From Mesotaenium endlicherianum (Eukaryota; Streptophyta; Zygnematophyceae; Zygnematales; Mesotaeniaceae): a stretch of DNA of 49,247 nucleotides. The notes under the pieces are model-generated. The model had not been told where the DNA came from and did no database searches. It saw only the letters and a list, made by a program, of their open reading frames with translations. Location of the stretch: contig WELA01006610.1 of the NCBI GenBank assembly GCA_009602735.1, positions 45,342-94,588 of the forward strand, in the 5' to 3' direction. Positions 36,586-49,089 of this stretch are shown here, piece after piece (position 1 is the stretch's first letter; each line of letters opens with the position of its first letter). Position numbers and translations under genes: made by a program.

Positions 36586-39500
36586 ATGAGTCGGAGTACT
36601 TCAAGCGGGCACCATGGGCCGACCATGAAGACAATCATCATCAAAGTAATTGACATGCATGACTTCAGGAGGGAAGTGACGTTGGAACAGGCTGTGGTTC
36701 TCAATCAAGTGGAGGAGAGGGTGAAGGAGCAGAGCCGGGTATGGTGGACGTACGAAGCTAACAAGGGCGCCGGCTGGTACTTGCACCCGGACATAACCTC
36801 AACCCAAGAGAAGAGCCTGGCAGCTGCAGCAAGCTCGCTGAGAGCTTCGCTGAGCTTCACCAATGTGGTCAGCAATGTAAACAACACCAACCTCCTGAAG
36901 CAGCTGGTGCGGAAAGGAATTCCACCACTGCTGAGACCCAAGGTATGGAAGGCCATGTCCGGAGCAGGAAAGAAAAAAGCGGCCGCCCCTGAAGGCTATT
37001 ACCAGGAGCTTCTGAGGGAAGTCCAAGGCAAGGACTCCCCAGCTACTCGGCAGATAGAAAATGTGAGCCTCCCCTCCATCACCTCCTCTCCTCCACCCTC
37101 TTCTTTCTGTTATGTAACACACAAGAGGGGTATTGTGAAGAAAAACAGAAGTTGTAGGCAGCTGGGAAGGGCTGCTAGTTTAGTATGTTCTAACCATCTG
37201 GAGGGCGATGCTAGCAACAACTTCTCTCAAATTACTTTGCCAATCTTCACGATTGGCACTCGGTTCTTCTATTGAGATGGAATAAGAAAAACTCAACCTA
37301 AGGAGTATGCAGCTAACAAAAGCAATGAGGCGTTGGGAGGTACTGTTGGTAGGAGTTGGCCCACTGGGCCAGCCTGACTGACATCTGTTCAAAGGAGCAT
37401 GTCCTGATGGCACAACTCCCACTTTGCTCATAGGCTGCGTAGTCTTTGTGTTTGCTATTTAGCCAAGTCCAATGGTGTGTTCGACTATTATTTGGAGGGG
37501 TTGGTGTAACAAAATCAATGTGGCCACGGCCTCAAATGCATCTTCTCACTCTGCACTCTGTGTAATCTTGTGTATCGATTCAATGTTTGATTCAAACAGT
37601 ACGCAACATCCGCCACTTTGACCTAATGTGCCCTTCCCTCCCCCTTTGCCCCCTCTCCTTCTCCCTTCCTCCCTACCTCCCTATCCCCACTCCCTCCGCC
37701 CCCCTCTCTCACTCTCTCTCTCTCCTCCCCCCCCGCCCCCNCCAGGTGTGCGCATGCACGACCGCAAGCAGAGGAGGCTGCGCCGCGTGCGCGCCAGCTC
37801 ATCATTGTGGGGATCGTGTGTGCTGGCGCGTCCTGCACGAGGACAGAAAATTTGTTCACGAGGACAGCTCATCTGTACCAAAAAGGGCATCTGACCTCTC
37901 CTTGGCAGCCTCCCCCTACGCTCCCTATCACCCCCCCTCTCTATCTCTCTCTTTGTGTCTCTCTCCCTCTCCCTCTCCTTCCCTCTTCCCCCTTCCCTCC
38001 CTTGCCCTCCTCTGCCAGTGGCCATCCATCTGCCAATAGAAGTAAGAAAGTTTGGTTTGAGGACGGATATGGCTTCTTTGCACCACCTTGGCAGGCAAGG
38101 CCTATTTGACGTGAACTTGTGACCTGGTGCTACTGTCCCAGTTAGGAGGGGGGAGGAAAGGGGGGGGAGGAGAAGACGGGCATGTCTTTGGCTGTTATTG
38201 CCTGAACAAGGCCTGGTGTGTCTTCAGCACTGCCAGCACTGCAGGCACAGGTGTCCTGAGCTGCAGCACTCGATTGTGGGTATTTGGGGCTCCGGTTGGA
38301 TCGAGGCAGCCAGCTGGCGCCCGTGCACTGTGAGCCGCTAACTTTTGTCGTCACGAGGGGCACGCGGTGACTCTGACTGCGCGATACGGGCTCTGCTGCG
38401 GCACGCGTGCACGTCCTCTAGTGTCAGCTAGGGTGAGCGGTAGCGGGCAGAGGGTTTTGAACATTCGACATGCCCCACAAAATTGCATTGGTAAAGTGGG
38501 TGGGGGGAATTGCATATGTATCCACCAGTGCGCCCTTGTAGAAGCTGCCGCAGAACCAAGTTAGATCTTGCTCTTCTTTTATAATGTTAAATCCTATGAG
38601 CTTTCTCCGCGCCATGTGGCAGGACCTGCACCGCACATTTCCCGGCCATCCCATGCTGGACTCGTCAGAGGGGCTGCAGTCTCTGAGGCGAGTGCTGGTG
38701 GCATACAGCTGGCGCGACTCGCGCGTCGGCTACTGCCAGGTACGCCGCGTGGCTGCATGGCCGCGCCTCTTCTCTCCTCCTCTCCCCAGCGGTCAGTCCA
38801 TCTGTCACTGTCTGTTCTGTGCCTCTCGCACGCCGCAAGTCATCCCAGTGGTACGCGCTTCTGCTACCCCCGATCAATGGCAGCAAACCGTGCTTTAAGT
38901 CGGATGCAGGCTGCACGGTTGCGCCGTTGTGCTACGAGGCTGTGGCACTGCCGTGTCTCCTGGAGTATGTGGGCAGCAGTCACTCTTTCCCTCTCTGTCA
39001 TAGTCAGTCTTTCGGGCGAGCGCCACCCACCACCCTATACTTGCAGGCTGCTCCTCAGCCTGGTAACATGTCTGTAGGCTGTGCAGTCAGCGCCCGACCC
39101 CAGTAATGCCCTTGCCACAACTGTCCGCGGCTCTGCACTCCATAACAGAAGCAGTGCTGCATGTGCTAGCACTTATGCCCCCCAACCCCTTGAGCCATCC
39201 ACGCCCCAGTTGGAGCAAACGATGCAGGGAGCTGGGGGGCGCCGCTGGTGATGGCAACCTGCAGCAAGTAAAGTGAATGTCTCCCATGCAGCAGGCTCCC
39301 ACGCTTGTGCTGCATCTGGGCCGAGTCCCCCCATGGCTGCTTCCTCATCCTCCACGTGCTCCCCCTTCCGGCCTTGCAAGAAGCTCCAACCTTCGAACCT
39401 CCACCCTTTGCTCGGGGATTGGACTCAGCCAGGCCGGCTTTTGGCCAGCAAAAGACCCATACGTGCATGCGCTGTGGTGTGCGTGCGTGCGTGTGGGGGC

Positions 39501-40781
39501 TGATGAGTGGGTGTGTGTGTGTGTGTATGGTGGGGGGGGGGGGACAACATGGGCAGGGCATGAACTTTGTGGCGGCGTACCTGCTGCTGGTGATGAAGAA
39601 GGAGGAGGAGGCCTTCTGGATGCTGGCGGCGCTGCTGGAGGAGATTCTCTTCTGCGACAGCTACAGCGAGGACCTGTTTGGGTGCCACGTGGAGCAGCGC
39701 GTGCTCAAGGACCTGCTGCAAAACAAGCTGCCCAAGTGAGTGAGCGCAAGAGAGAGAATGAGAGAGAGAGGGAAAGAGAGTGTGCGCCACTGCTGCTGCT
39801 GTTGCCTGCAGGCTGCTCTTCGCTGCTCCCACACACAACCCCCCCCCCCCTTCCCTTCTCCCCGCCAAGGGGCCCCCAAGAACAGGCCCCCCATCTAGCC
39901 CCCCTGCTTCGTGGACCTGTAGGGGAAGGGACGCAAGAGGCACCCCTTTTCAGCTCCTCAAGTCTTTCTTTTCTCGTTCTCGTTCTCTCTTTGTGGTGCG
40001 GGTGCTTTTTGGTGGTTCTTTGGAGGAGACGGGGAGGGGAGGGGAGGGTGTCCGGGGGGGGCATAATCTGGGTGGTTGGGAGTTTGGAGGCGGGAGTAAT
40101 GCGAGGATTGTGCATTGCACCCGGTAGAGAGTGTTGAGCAAGTGGAAGCCGAGTTCTCTGTAGTTGCGGAAGTTCTTCAGGAAGAGGCGGGCAGTGGCGC
40201 AAGTATTGATTATTCCTCTGGGAGCGGGGACGTGCATGGACGCCGGGGTGGGATGTGTATTTATGTGTGTGTGTGTTTTGGGGGGGGGGATATATGATGT
40301 GGCAGGCTGGCGGCGCACCTGGAGGACATAAACTTCGAGCTGTCGGTCGTCACCACCGAGTGGTTCCTCTGCATCTTTGCCAAGAGCTTCCCATCCGAGG
40401 TCAGCGCCGCCGCCAGCTCACTGGGGCTGTGCTCGTTGCATCCCGTGGGTCTTGAGCTTGTCTGCCTGTCTCCTTGTCTCCATCTTCTAGCCTTCCTCTC
40501 CCAGCCTGTCTACTTCAGGCATGGTGGGTCAGGGGAGAGGAGAAAGACCCTTGTGATGCAGCCACCTGGCTGTGCGTATGACGGCCTCGCTGACAGGGGG
40601 TGCATTGCGAAGCAATAGGGAGGGGGGGTTGGGGGGGGTTTCTTGTGGGGGCATGACCACCGGGGCGGGAGCTTGTTGCGACCACTTTCGTAATGTGCCC
40701 GGCACTTGCATAGGTATGCACACATGCAGGCATGGGTGCGCTCAGCTTTGTGTGTGTGTGTGAGTGTGTGTGTGTGTGTGC

Positions 40782-40823
<42 letters not shown>

Positions 40824-42949
40824 ACTTCAATCTGTTTCACTGTGTACATGCTAATGGCGTCCGGTCATTAATCGCTCAGCTCAGGCTAGGCTCAGGCTCA
40901 GGCTCAGGCTTTGTGAGTTTGTAGTGTGCGAGTGCAAGTGCGCTGATGCGCGCGAGAGCATGCGTGCGTGCCTGTGGAGTAGATAGGCCGGGGGGAGTGA
41001 GGGGACAATATCTGGCGAGAGGAGGCACTGGTGGGGCCCTCCTTCACTCTGCTTTGGCAAGGGGGCAGCAAAGAGGAGCAGCCCTGGCTTTGTGTCTTTC
41101 TGCGTTTGCCAGTGCTCGCTAATGTGGTTCGGCGGGCGATGGGCGTCGGGCGGGGGGCNTGCTCTTCCGCGTCGCGCTGGCGCTCTTCAAGGTATTGCCC
41201 CCTCCCCCCCTCGCGCCAGGTGCTGCCAGGTGGCAGCGGCTGTGGCAGGCGGCAAGACTGTTGCTGACACATGGGGGCCGCATTTTTGATAAGGAGGGCT
41301 ACATGGATCGAAATTGTGATGCGACTCTGGCAATCAGGCAAGTGTGCGAGCGTGCGCAAACGGACATGCCAACTTGGCAACAGGTGGCAGTCTTTGCGAG
41401 TCTTTGAGCCGTTCCAAGCATTTCACCAACCTGCTGCACAAATGACCAGCCGAAGGTCGTTGGCGTTGCTGCGCTCTCTTTCTCTTGCCTTTTGCGCTCC
41501 AAGCGGCTGCATGGCCGGAGGGTGCAAGCGTGCGTCACCACGGCCGATGGTCCTGCTGCTACCGTCCCTATCCTTGCGTGCGCATGCGAGTAGGGACGTC
41601 CGCAGGGTCATCAGAGCTCCACATCGCCATATGGTGGGAGCTCCCCTCCACTTCGCACAAGCAACAACGCACGCACGCCCGCCTCTCTGCAAGGGCCCCG
41701 GGGATCGCGACCGGCATGTGCCTCCATGTGACGAGCTCACGATGCCAGCCATGGCTGCGCGCTCCCTTTCTCACGTGCTCTCTCTGGGGTTCTGCAGATG
41801 AAGGAGGAGGAGCTGCTGGCGGTGCGCCAGGTGGGCGAAGTCATCAGGATTATCCACCACACCACGTCATTTCTGTACGATCCGGATGAACTCCTCAAGG
41901 TAGACGTCACGCTTGCCTCTCCCTCTCTCCCCCTCCCTCCCCCCGGCCTTCTCTCCCTTCTGGCCTGCTCCTTCCCAAAGCCCATCAGAGCTGCCCTGGA
42001 CGCGCTCTTGTCCCATTACGGCTGTGGCCCCCAAAGCTTCTCAGGCCTGCAGGCTTGCTGCAAAACTGGGGGCAGAGCTGATATAGCTGCGCAGATATGC
42101 GAAAGGCAAAGAGGGGACCGATGGGAGGGTACCCATGGGAGGGTACCCATGGGAGGGTACCAATGGGAGGGTACCGATGGGAGGGTACCGATGGGAGGGG
42201 ACCGGGGGAGGGGACTGAGGGAGGGAGGACTGGGGAGGAGGGAAGAGGGAGGGCAACTGGCAGAAGCGTTGTCAGAGCCACTGGGGGGCTCTGTGCTGTG
42301 TGATGGTGACAGTGGCAACCTGGGAGGGCAGGAGCACGTGACATGTGGAGCTTTGGGCTGGTGGTCCAGCTGCTTGTACACGTGGAGCTAATGTCAAGAC
42401 TCACATGCATGATGCCGCCCGGAACATGAACCACCTGGATGACCTGGCAGGCGGGCTCTCGCTTGTCCTCCTGTTGCTCTGTCACTCTCATCGGCTTTGA
42501 GCTCTGGGCTTGTGCGGCTGCCATGTGGCGCTCTTAGGGAAAAGTGTGTGTCACGTCGGCAGCCCCCACCCATGCCTGCCTCACAGGCTCTGCTCTCTGG
42601 AACTCCAGGTGCCTGTCCTCATTCAGTGGTTGCGAGTGGTTGTAACGAGAAGGCTTGGTGCTCATTGCGAAGTGCCAATTGGAAGAAGACACGCTTCTTA
42701 ATGTATTGCTGTTGCTGTACTCTCTGTGTGTTTTGGTTGGGGGGGGGGGGGCTCTTTGCCTGCCAGGTGGCATTTGACCAGCTGGGCAACATGTCGATGA
42801 CGACGATCTCGAAGCAGCGGAAGAAGCAGCAGCCGGCCGTCATGGCGGAGCTCGAGGAGCGGCTCCGCAAAGTCAACGCTGACGTGCCGTTCCCCCACTC
42901 TCGCGGCAACAGGGCCCCCTCCGGAAGGCCCACTGCCACCCGGTCATGA
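36586..42949 (+). CDS. TBC-domain Rab GTPase-activating protein (GRTP1-like), 7 exons visible
   Basis: TBC proteins speed GTP hydrolysis by Rab GTPases and so switch off membrane-traffic steps. Exons: about 36586-37062, 38623-38739, 39557-39735, 40306-40399, ?-41191 (3' fragment from 41160), 41798-41899 and 42767-42949 (TGA). Donors are GT and phases match. Both catalytic fingers are present: the Arg finger in IENDLHR across the first junction, and the Gln finger in YCQGMNF across the second. Order: LVRKGIPPLLRPKVWKAMSG, RTFPGHP, GYCQ-GMNF, TTEWFLCIFAKSFPSE, LFRVALALFK, then a C-terminal helix (AELEERLRKVNADV). Exon 5 is cut by the N at 41159: the expected segment with RVWD before LFRVAL is missing. 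The start is uncertain; in-frame ATGs lie at 36586, 36625 and 36655, and a further 5' exon may exist. Confidence 0.9.
37741..37741. other. Single N in TBC intron 1
   Basis: It lies at the end of a C-rich run. The coding sequence is continuous across this intron, so nothing coding appears lost. Confidence 0.7.
40749..40822 (+). repeat. (GT)n microsatellite in TBC intron 4
   Basis: A GT run with a few GA and GC interruptions. A short CAGGCT hexamer run follows at about 40883-40912. Confidence 0.85.
41159..41159. other. Single N = hidden gap inside a TBC exon
   Basis: Sequence resumes in frame at LFRVALALFK right after the N. The preceding conserved part of the TBC domain, and an acceptor, are absent. 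G-rich sequence precedes the N. Confidence 0.75.
42119..42205 (+). repeat. 15-bp tandem repeat GATGGGAGGGTACCx in TBC intron 6
   Basis: About six copies of a 15-bp unit, each with GGTACC, decay into a G/A-rich stretch. They lie inside the 41900-42766 intron. Confidence 0.85.
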
Positions 42950-43163
42950 TGTGCCAGGCTGTCTCCGTATCCACAGACTAGGACTTAGGCTCAGGCTGAG
43001 AGCAGCAAATGGAGAAGAAGAAGAAGAGGTGGTGGTGTCGAGGGAGGAGCCTTAAGCAGAGGAGGCCCCCGCTCCCCAGGCCGCCGCTGCTGCTGGGGGC
43101 TGCTGCGTCGGCGCGCTATCCTCCTCCTCCTGACGTTTGCGCATACTGTGGTCTGTGATAAGG

Positions 43164-43496
43164 ATGCCACGGAAGACAGGCGGAGGGCATGCTTGGACTT
43201 GCATGGAGAGCGAGAGCAGGGCGGACCCGTCCAAGGCAATTGGCGCTGAACATGGGCGACTTTGCAGGGAGCACATGGCCGCTCTGCTGGACAAGGGGGA
43301 CGCTTCTGGTGCTCGTGTAGGTGCCCGGCTATCTACTCTGCTTCTCGTGCTGGTAGTAGTCATAGGATTCAACTGGTTCAGTTGGGAGACGGCTAGGGAG
43401 TCCAAGGAAGTGCAGCGCAGCCTCTTATTTGCAAGGGACAAGTTAGATGGCAGAGCCTTTCCTCAGAACTACGAGCTGGAGGTCCTGGCAGAATGA
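43164..43496 (+). CDS. Possible small single-pass membrane protein, unknown
   Basis: An ORF from ATG 43164 (or 43203) to TGA 43494-43496 encodes about 110 residues. It has a hydrophilic N-terminal part, one clear hydrophobic segment (LSTLLLVLVVVIGFNWF) and a charged C-terminal part (ARDKLDG, QNYELEVLAE). It starts only about 215 bp after the TBC stop on the same strand, so it may instead lie in that gene's 3' UTR or be one exon of a longer gene. I recognise no family. The membrane segment and the absence of low-complexity sequence are the only arguments for it. Confidence 0.3.
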   Translation: MPRKTGGGHAWTCMESESRADPSKAIGAEHGRLCREHMAALLDKGDASGARVGARLSTLLLVLVVVIGFNWFSWETARESKEVQRSLLFARDKLDGRAFPQNYELEVLAE

Positions 43497-44590
43497 GGCG
43501 GGTGCGTTGCTTCGCTGGCAGGTGACTCGGCACGCACGCATTTCAGCCGATTTGCACATTGTGGCTACGCTGCTGGCGGTGTCTCTCCTTCCGTGAGAAG
43601 CTCGGGAACTTCTTGTAAGGAGGGGCTTTTGAGGCGGTGGTGGGCCTGCCCGGCCTGGGTGTGTCAGTCGGGGATTCAGGATTTATGCTGGCTGGCTGGC
43701 TGGCTGTCAGCCTGACTATGTGGGCAGGAAGCACACAAAGCAGTATTGTTGTCCTTTGTTGTCGACGTAGCTAGCTGCCGAGAGTTTGCGTGCTGCTGTG
43801 CAAGCGGCCTTGGCAGTTGGAGAAAGAACACTCCGGATTTCAACTTGGTCTCTGGAAGAACCAGAGGCTCACTGGCTCACTCTATGCACGCTCCTGTAAG
43901 CCAGTCTGTGAGCCCGCTCAAGTAGAGGAGGCAGAGATTCAGAAGCCGGACAATCACCGTCTTTGTAGTGCCATCGTAATTTATTTCATTTAGGTTATAG
44001 TTTCAGTATGCTCTTCCTTAGACACTATTTAGGTCGAATGGTGGGGGCAACACTCCTCGTCTGGTGCAGGCGTAAGAGCGATCCACCCCTGTGCCTCGAA
44101 GTAGAAGTGTAGGCGTGCTCTTCGCTAGCTCCTGGCTGGCTTGAGAGGCATCAAAGAGGCAGACCATGTACAGTACTCTCCTTCTTACCTTTTTGCTTAA
44201 AGACTTAGGAAGCATCTGTTGCTCCTACGATGTTACGTCAAGTTTGCCTTTTTGTGTTTTTTGATATCTTTTTCAAGCACTCCAGGTTACTAGCGGATAG
44301 AAGATCTAGAGGGTGTAAGGCGGAGATGTATGGGGCTATATAAGTGCTTTTCACTGCATATTGTTGACTAATTGCCAAACGTGTCCATGCTGGCGGGAAC
44401 GCCCTTGTAGTGCCAGCTTTGAGCCAATTCTCACCCAAGCAAGTCAACTTGGTCAACAGATGTCAAGAATGAGGATACCTTAAAATAGAACACGAAGCAA
44501 CATGAACAGTGAACTATGGTATGTGCTACAAGCAAAAGTTGTTCATTTGGTCTTCGTGCTTAAACCGTGGACAAGCTGCGCTGAGCCGAG
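43497..44590. other. Gene-free region
   Basis: No gene was recognised. It contains a short GGCT run at about 43687-43706. Confidence 0.55.
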
Positions 44591-44851
44591 CACTAGAAAA
44601 ACCGCAAGGGATAAGCAAGATTAACTACACTTCTGTATCTACACGGACGCATGGTTGTCACACACTTAACTCCGAGACGAGCTTTGCGTGCCCTCACGAC
44701 CCCCGTTTGCCGCGAATTTGCTATGCAAAATCATCATAACTTTGCGTGCTCACTTTGAGTCGAATTTGCGTGCTACCTCAAATGTGACAACTGCATCGGT
44801 GTAGATACATAAGTGCAGTAAATCTTGCTTATCCCTTGCTTCTCACTAGAA
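44591..44851. mobile_element. MITE-like element with about 62-bp terminal inverted repeats
   Basis: The left arm at about 44599-44663 (GCAAGGGATAAGCAAGATT...TGTATCTACAC...TTGTCACA) is matched by the reverse complement of about 44782-44843. The arms are about 85% identical by eye. The 8-mer CACTAGAA stands directly outside each arm (44591-44598 and 44844-44851), as expected for an 8-bp target duplication of the hAT type. There is no coding capacity in the 260 bp. Confidence 0.65.
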
Positions 44852-47129
44852 TCGGGGAGACGGTATCGTATGGTCAATTGTGATAGTCATCTGAATGGAC
44901 CGGAATAGACGTGTAGATAAGTTGGTCAAACAAATAGACATAGTCAACGAGACTCAGGCGTGGGATCGTCGGCATTAAGGAACGGCCGTTGAATCGTGAA
45001 AGATCCGACGCAAAGATCGAAAAGTGAGCAAGTAACGCAGAGACTTAGAAGACGCGTGTGAATGACAACTGTTCTTTGGACGAGTCAATGTCGCACAGGC
45101 CCCTCGAAAGTGCTCGACTATCCCATAAATGCGCCCAGACGAATGCCTACATACATAGCCTGCCCTCGACAAACACGAAAGGCATGAACACTGTTAGCTT
45201 CTTGGTTCGCAGTCTTTAACACCTGTATTTCCCTAGCGCTAGCGGTCTCATATTCAGGCTCTAAAATGCATTCAGTAGTCCTGCAGCCTTCTTGGCACTC
45301 TTTGGTCCCGCACACGGATCTTTTGTAAGCTACCCTCATAAGTCCAAATTGCAAGCTAGTTCCTCGATCGTCAGGGGCCAGTCTGTCGAGCTGTAAAGTG
45401 CGCGAGCATACAGAGGAAGATTGTTCTTTTCAGCACTCCTTCTGGCATCGCCCGCCCTTTCACCAGATAGAGAGGTAGACGACTGACCTCATGGAGTGTC
45501 TCTTCGTGGTGGTGGTGGGAGGGGAGGGGTGCAGGGATGAATAGACGGGAGGGAGCGGGGGTGCAAGCGAGCAAAAGCCTGAGAAAGAGTAGCAAGAGGA
45601 AGAGCAAGAGATAAAGAGGGGAAATCTTGGACCAGGTTATGAGCATGAATTCCCTTGACCCTGGTCTGCAATCCCTCATCTGATCGTCTTACGAAAGACT
45701 GAATAGAAGCGTGGGCTGCTCCTCCATCGATCAAATCAAGAGAACGCAAGCATCTTGTCTGCATTCATGCATGCATGAGCTGTATGTTGCCGCACTTCTG
45801 AGCGTGCCTCCTCGCTCGTGAATGCAGGGCCTCTTCACGACCTCAGCCTTGCCAGGCATCGTGCTACGGTGCTGCCAGGTGCCGCGCAGCGAGCTTCGCA
45901 GCTAGCATGCTGGGAGGGGAGGGGCAGGAGACTGCGTGCCGTATTATCGGTGCACCACCAAGTCAGTTTGCTGCTTGCAGACCCTCTTCCCCCTGTGCCA
46001 TCCCCTCAACTTCCCCTCCCCTGCCATGTATTTCATTGCCATGCCCATGCCCGTGCCTGTAGTAGTTCTCTGTGTGCATGCGCACTCACAGGATACACTA
46101 GTAACCAGTATAGCTAGAGCCTAACACCCCTGCTGATATCATCCCTGTAACAACAACGTATAGTCCAGGCTCTGTCTGATCTTTCTCAACGCAAGGGCAG
46201 TGACGTGAGCGTGCGCGGCCGCATGTGTGCCTGGCCAGCACGCGCGTGCGCTGCGCACGCCCGCCGCTTCGCGTGCTGTCGGTGGAGTCACTTTGGCCGT
46301 ACTGGCTGGCAGATGAAGACTGACTGTCCCGTCGTGTCATGTTGTTGTGTATGTTTATGTGTGTGTGTGTCTTTGTGAATGTTTGTTTATATGTGTATGC
46401 GCGCGTGTGCGCGCGCCGAGCGTGCGGTGCTCACCTGCCCGTTTGTGTGGAGTGACACTTGCTGTTTTGGTGCACCATTTGTCGCCTGCCCTCTCCGCTT
46501 ATGTCTGCCCGCTGATGTATCAGCCTGGTGTAATGCGTGTGTGATGGCGGGAGCAGGTGGGCGGGGGTGGGCAAGCACTCGTCTTGTCTATCTAAGGATG
46601 AACGAGGAGGACAGGGAGTGGCAGCAACGACAGCAGCAGAAGCGCCAGCAGCAGGCGCCACCTGTCGTCACGCATGAAAAGTACACTACTCATCTCCGAA
46701 CCCTGCTTCTGTGCTGAGTTACTGGAAGCCGCCAGTTGTCACAGATGTGTGAGTTGCTGCTTGTTGTGCCTGCTGCCTGTGCGTCAGTCAGCCTCAGCCG
46801 GTCTGCAAGGGGGGAATTTTCCATGCTTCTGGTGCTGAGCCCATGCTCACTAAGCTGTCTTTGCATACCGGCCCTGGCAGCAGAGCAAAGGAGAGGATTG
46901 ACCGCGCAGTCAGTGTCTCTCTCTGGGGTGGGGTGGGGTCGAATGCAGCACATTGGGTCTCTCCAGAGGACAGGAACGAAGAAAGCTAGCTGCCGCAGCC
47001 GCCACCGTGCGTGCATCTTTGCCTCCACAGGCACCACTAAGATACGTCGAGCTGAGTCACCTCCCCTGCTTCATCCATGATACCAGACCCGTCACGCAAT
47101 TACACATGCTCGTATTTGTGTGCATGTGT

Positions 47130-47825
47130 ATATGACGGTGTTTGTGTGTGTGTGTGTGCACGTGTTTGTGAGTGTGTCTCTGCTGCCTGCATGTGAGTGT
47201 GTCTGAGCGCATGCGTGTGTGTGCACGCAATCTCGTGTTTTGTTTCTGTGCCTGCATGTGTGTGTGTGCTTGTGTGCGTGCGCACGCATGTGTATTTTTG
47301 TTTGCTTGCATGTGTAGGAGTGCGTGTACGTGTGCATGTATATGTGTGGGCTTGTGTGCGTGTGCATGTGTGTGAGAGAGAGCGAGAGAGAGCGCTTGCG
47401 CGTCTGTGTGCGTGTGCAGGCGTGTGTGTGTGTGTGTGTGTGTGTTTGTGTGCTTCATGAGCTTATTGTTGCCTGGGGCTGTGGTAGTAGTCCTGAACTT
47501 GCCGTGAGAGTCCCCTTCCCCACCCCCAGGGTGAAGAACTGTGAGAAGCATATAGCACCAACAAATCTGTCGCGCCACCTGTCCCTCTCTTCTACCTGCA
47601 CCTGTCAGTTGGTCTGTCCGCCAGTTAGTCACTCGGTCTGTCCGTCAGTCAGCCAAATTGTCAGCCAGTCAGTCAGCCAGTCAGTCATGCAGCCTGTCAG
47701 TCAGTCAGACATTCCGTCAGTCAGTCAGACATCCCGTCTGTCAGCCGCCTAGTCAGTCAGTCAATCAGTCAGCCAGCCAGCCAGTGGGTCAATCAACGAG
47801 TTGGTCAGTCGGTCAGTCAGCTTTT
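47130..47825. repeat. GT microsatellite and GTCA tetramer array
   Basis: GTGTGC-rich sequence (47130-47455) and a CAGTCAGTCAGC array (about 47620-47825) are inverted versions of those in the left arm. Cys/Val-rich and Ser/Gln/Val-rich ORFs here are artefacts. Confidence 0.8.
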
Positions 47826-48854
47826 TGGTCTCCGGCCGCACGGGCCTCTGAGACTGGCTCTCCTGCTCCGCTGCTGCTGCACTTGTTGGCGCCCTGACTC
47901 CTGCTCTTGCTTCTCCACAGTTGGGGGAGGAGAGAGACCTCACGGTACTGCTTCATACTGACATGATTTGGTTGTTTGACATTAGCATGCTCGCCGTAGG
48001 ATGCTGAAGTGAGGAACTGATTGGGGGAATACGCGCGGGCGTGTGCATGGCCAGCACACGCTAGCATTTACAACCCTGCCTGAGTCTGTGTGCGTGTGCG
48101 TGAGAGTGAATCCAGGAAAAAAGCGACGCTGCAAAGACACGTTGACTGCCGTGCAGGACCTGCATGCATGAAGTTGCTAACTTCATATGAGCTGTTTCTG
48201 TTTTTTTTGGGGAGGGGGGCATGCTTTTTCTCTGGGGAACATTTCAGGTGCGGGGCTGGCGGCAATGGGCGAGCAAGCGAGCGAGCATCCGAGCCAACGC
48301 GAGCGGACCATTTTGGAGGACAGCGGGGCGACAAGTGGCGGCTCCCTCATTTCTCACTCGCTGACTCGGGGGAGTGTGGGGGGTGGGAGCAGGACCGGCC
48401 CAGCTGGCGCGTAGGGAGGAAAGGCACGTGGCGGTGCTGCTGCAGCTGCTGGGAGCGGCCTAGTGGAGCAGGATTCTCGTCCAGACCCCTTTGTTGTTCT
48501 TTCTGCTTCTGCCTTCTGCACCCACTGCAAGTTTACGGCCAAGTTGACCTGTGCTGTGCGTGCACGCTCATTGGGCCAGGAATCATGACAATTGGTGTGG
48601 GGGGGGGACAGGTATCGCAACGGCTCTCTGCGGACTTCATGCGCAACATACATGATCGATTTGTGGCAGCGCTCCGTCCTCCTCCTCCGCACCTCCCTCA
48701 GTTCATCAGCTGCATCCTTTGTCTTTGTATCGAGCGTCCCTCCTCCGATGAAAGTGCTGATGGGGTCGTGGTCTGGGTGGCAGGCTGGGGGCAGGTGGGA
48801 CACGGCTTGGACATCATCACGATCTTTTTCAGCATACACTATATTACGTAGATC

Positions 48855-48975
48855 TATGTTCATGGTTACGTTTATGGTTATGTTTATGGTTATGGTTACG
48901 GTTATGGTTATGGCTATGATTATGGTATGGTGATGGTTGTGGCCGTGGTTATTTGTGGATATGGTTATGTTTACA
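48855..48975 (+). repeat. Degenerate TTATGG/TTACGG hexamer minisatellite
   Basis: About 15-20 units of GGTTATGGTTACGG-type sequence; the inverted partner of the ATAACC tract near 19615-19690. Confidence 0.75.
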
Positions 48976-49089
48976 TACATGATTATATGGTGCCAATGGG
49001 GCCACCTGATTTAAAACTGGGGAGTCCCCATATTTCTGGTAACGGGTGTAGTATATCATGTGCCCCTGAGGCACAGATTACTCAGGTAA

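Noticed and set aside
36447..36653. ORF just upstream of the TBC frame
   Set aside because: It begins at GTG, lies in another frame from the TBC exon and has no recognised motif. A 5' TBC exon remains possible but unproven.
39277..40137. 286-codon ORF over a TBC exon
   Set aside because: It uses a different frame from the conserved TBC exon at 39557-39735 and continues into GT- and GGAG-rich intron sequence.
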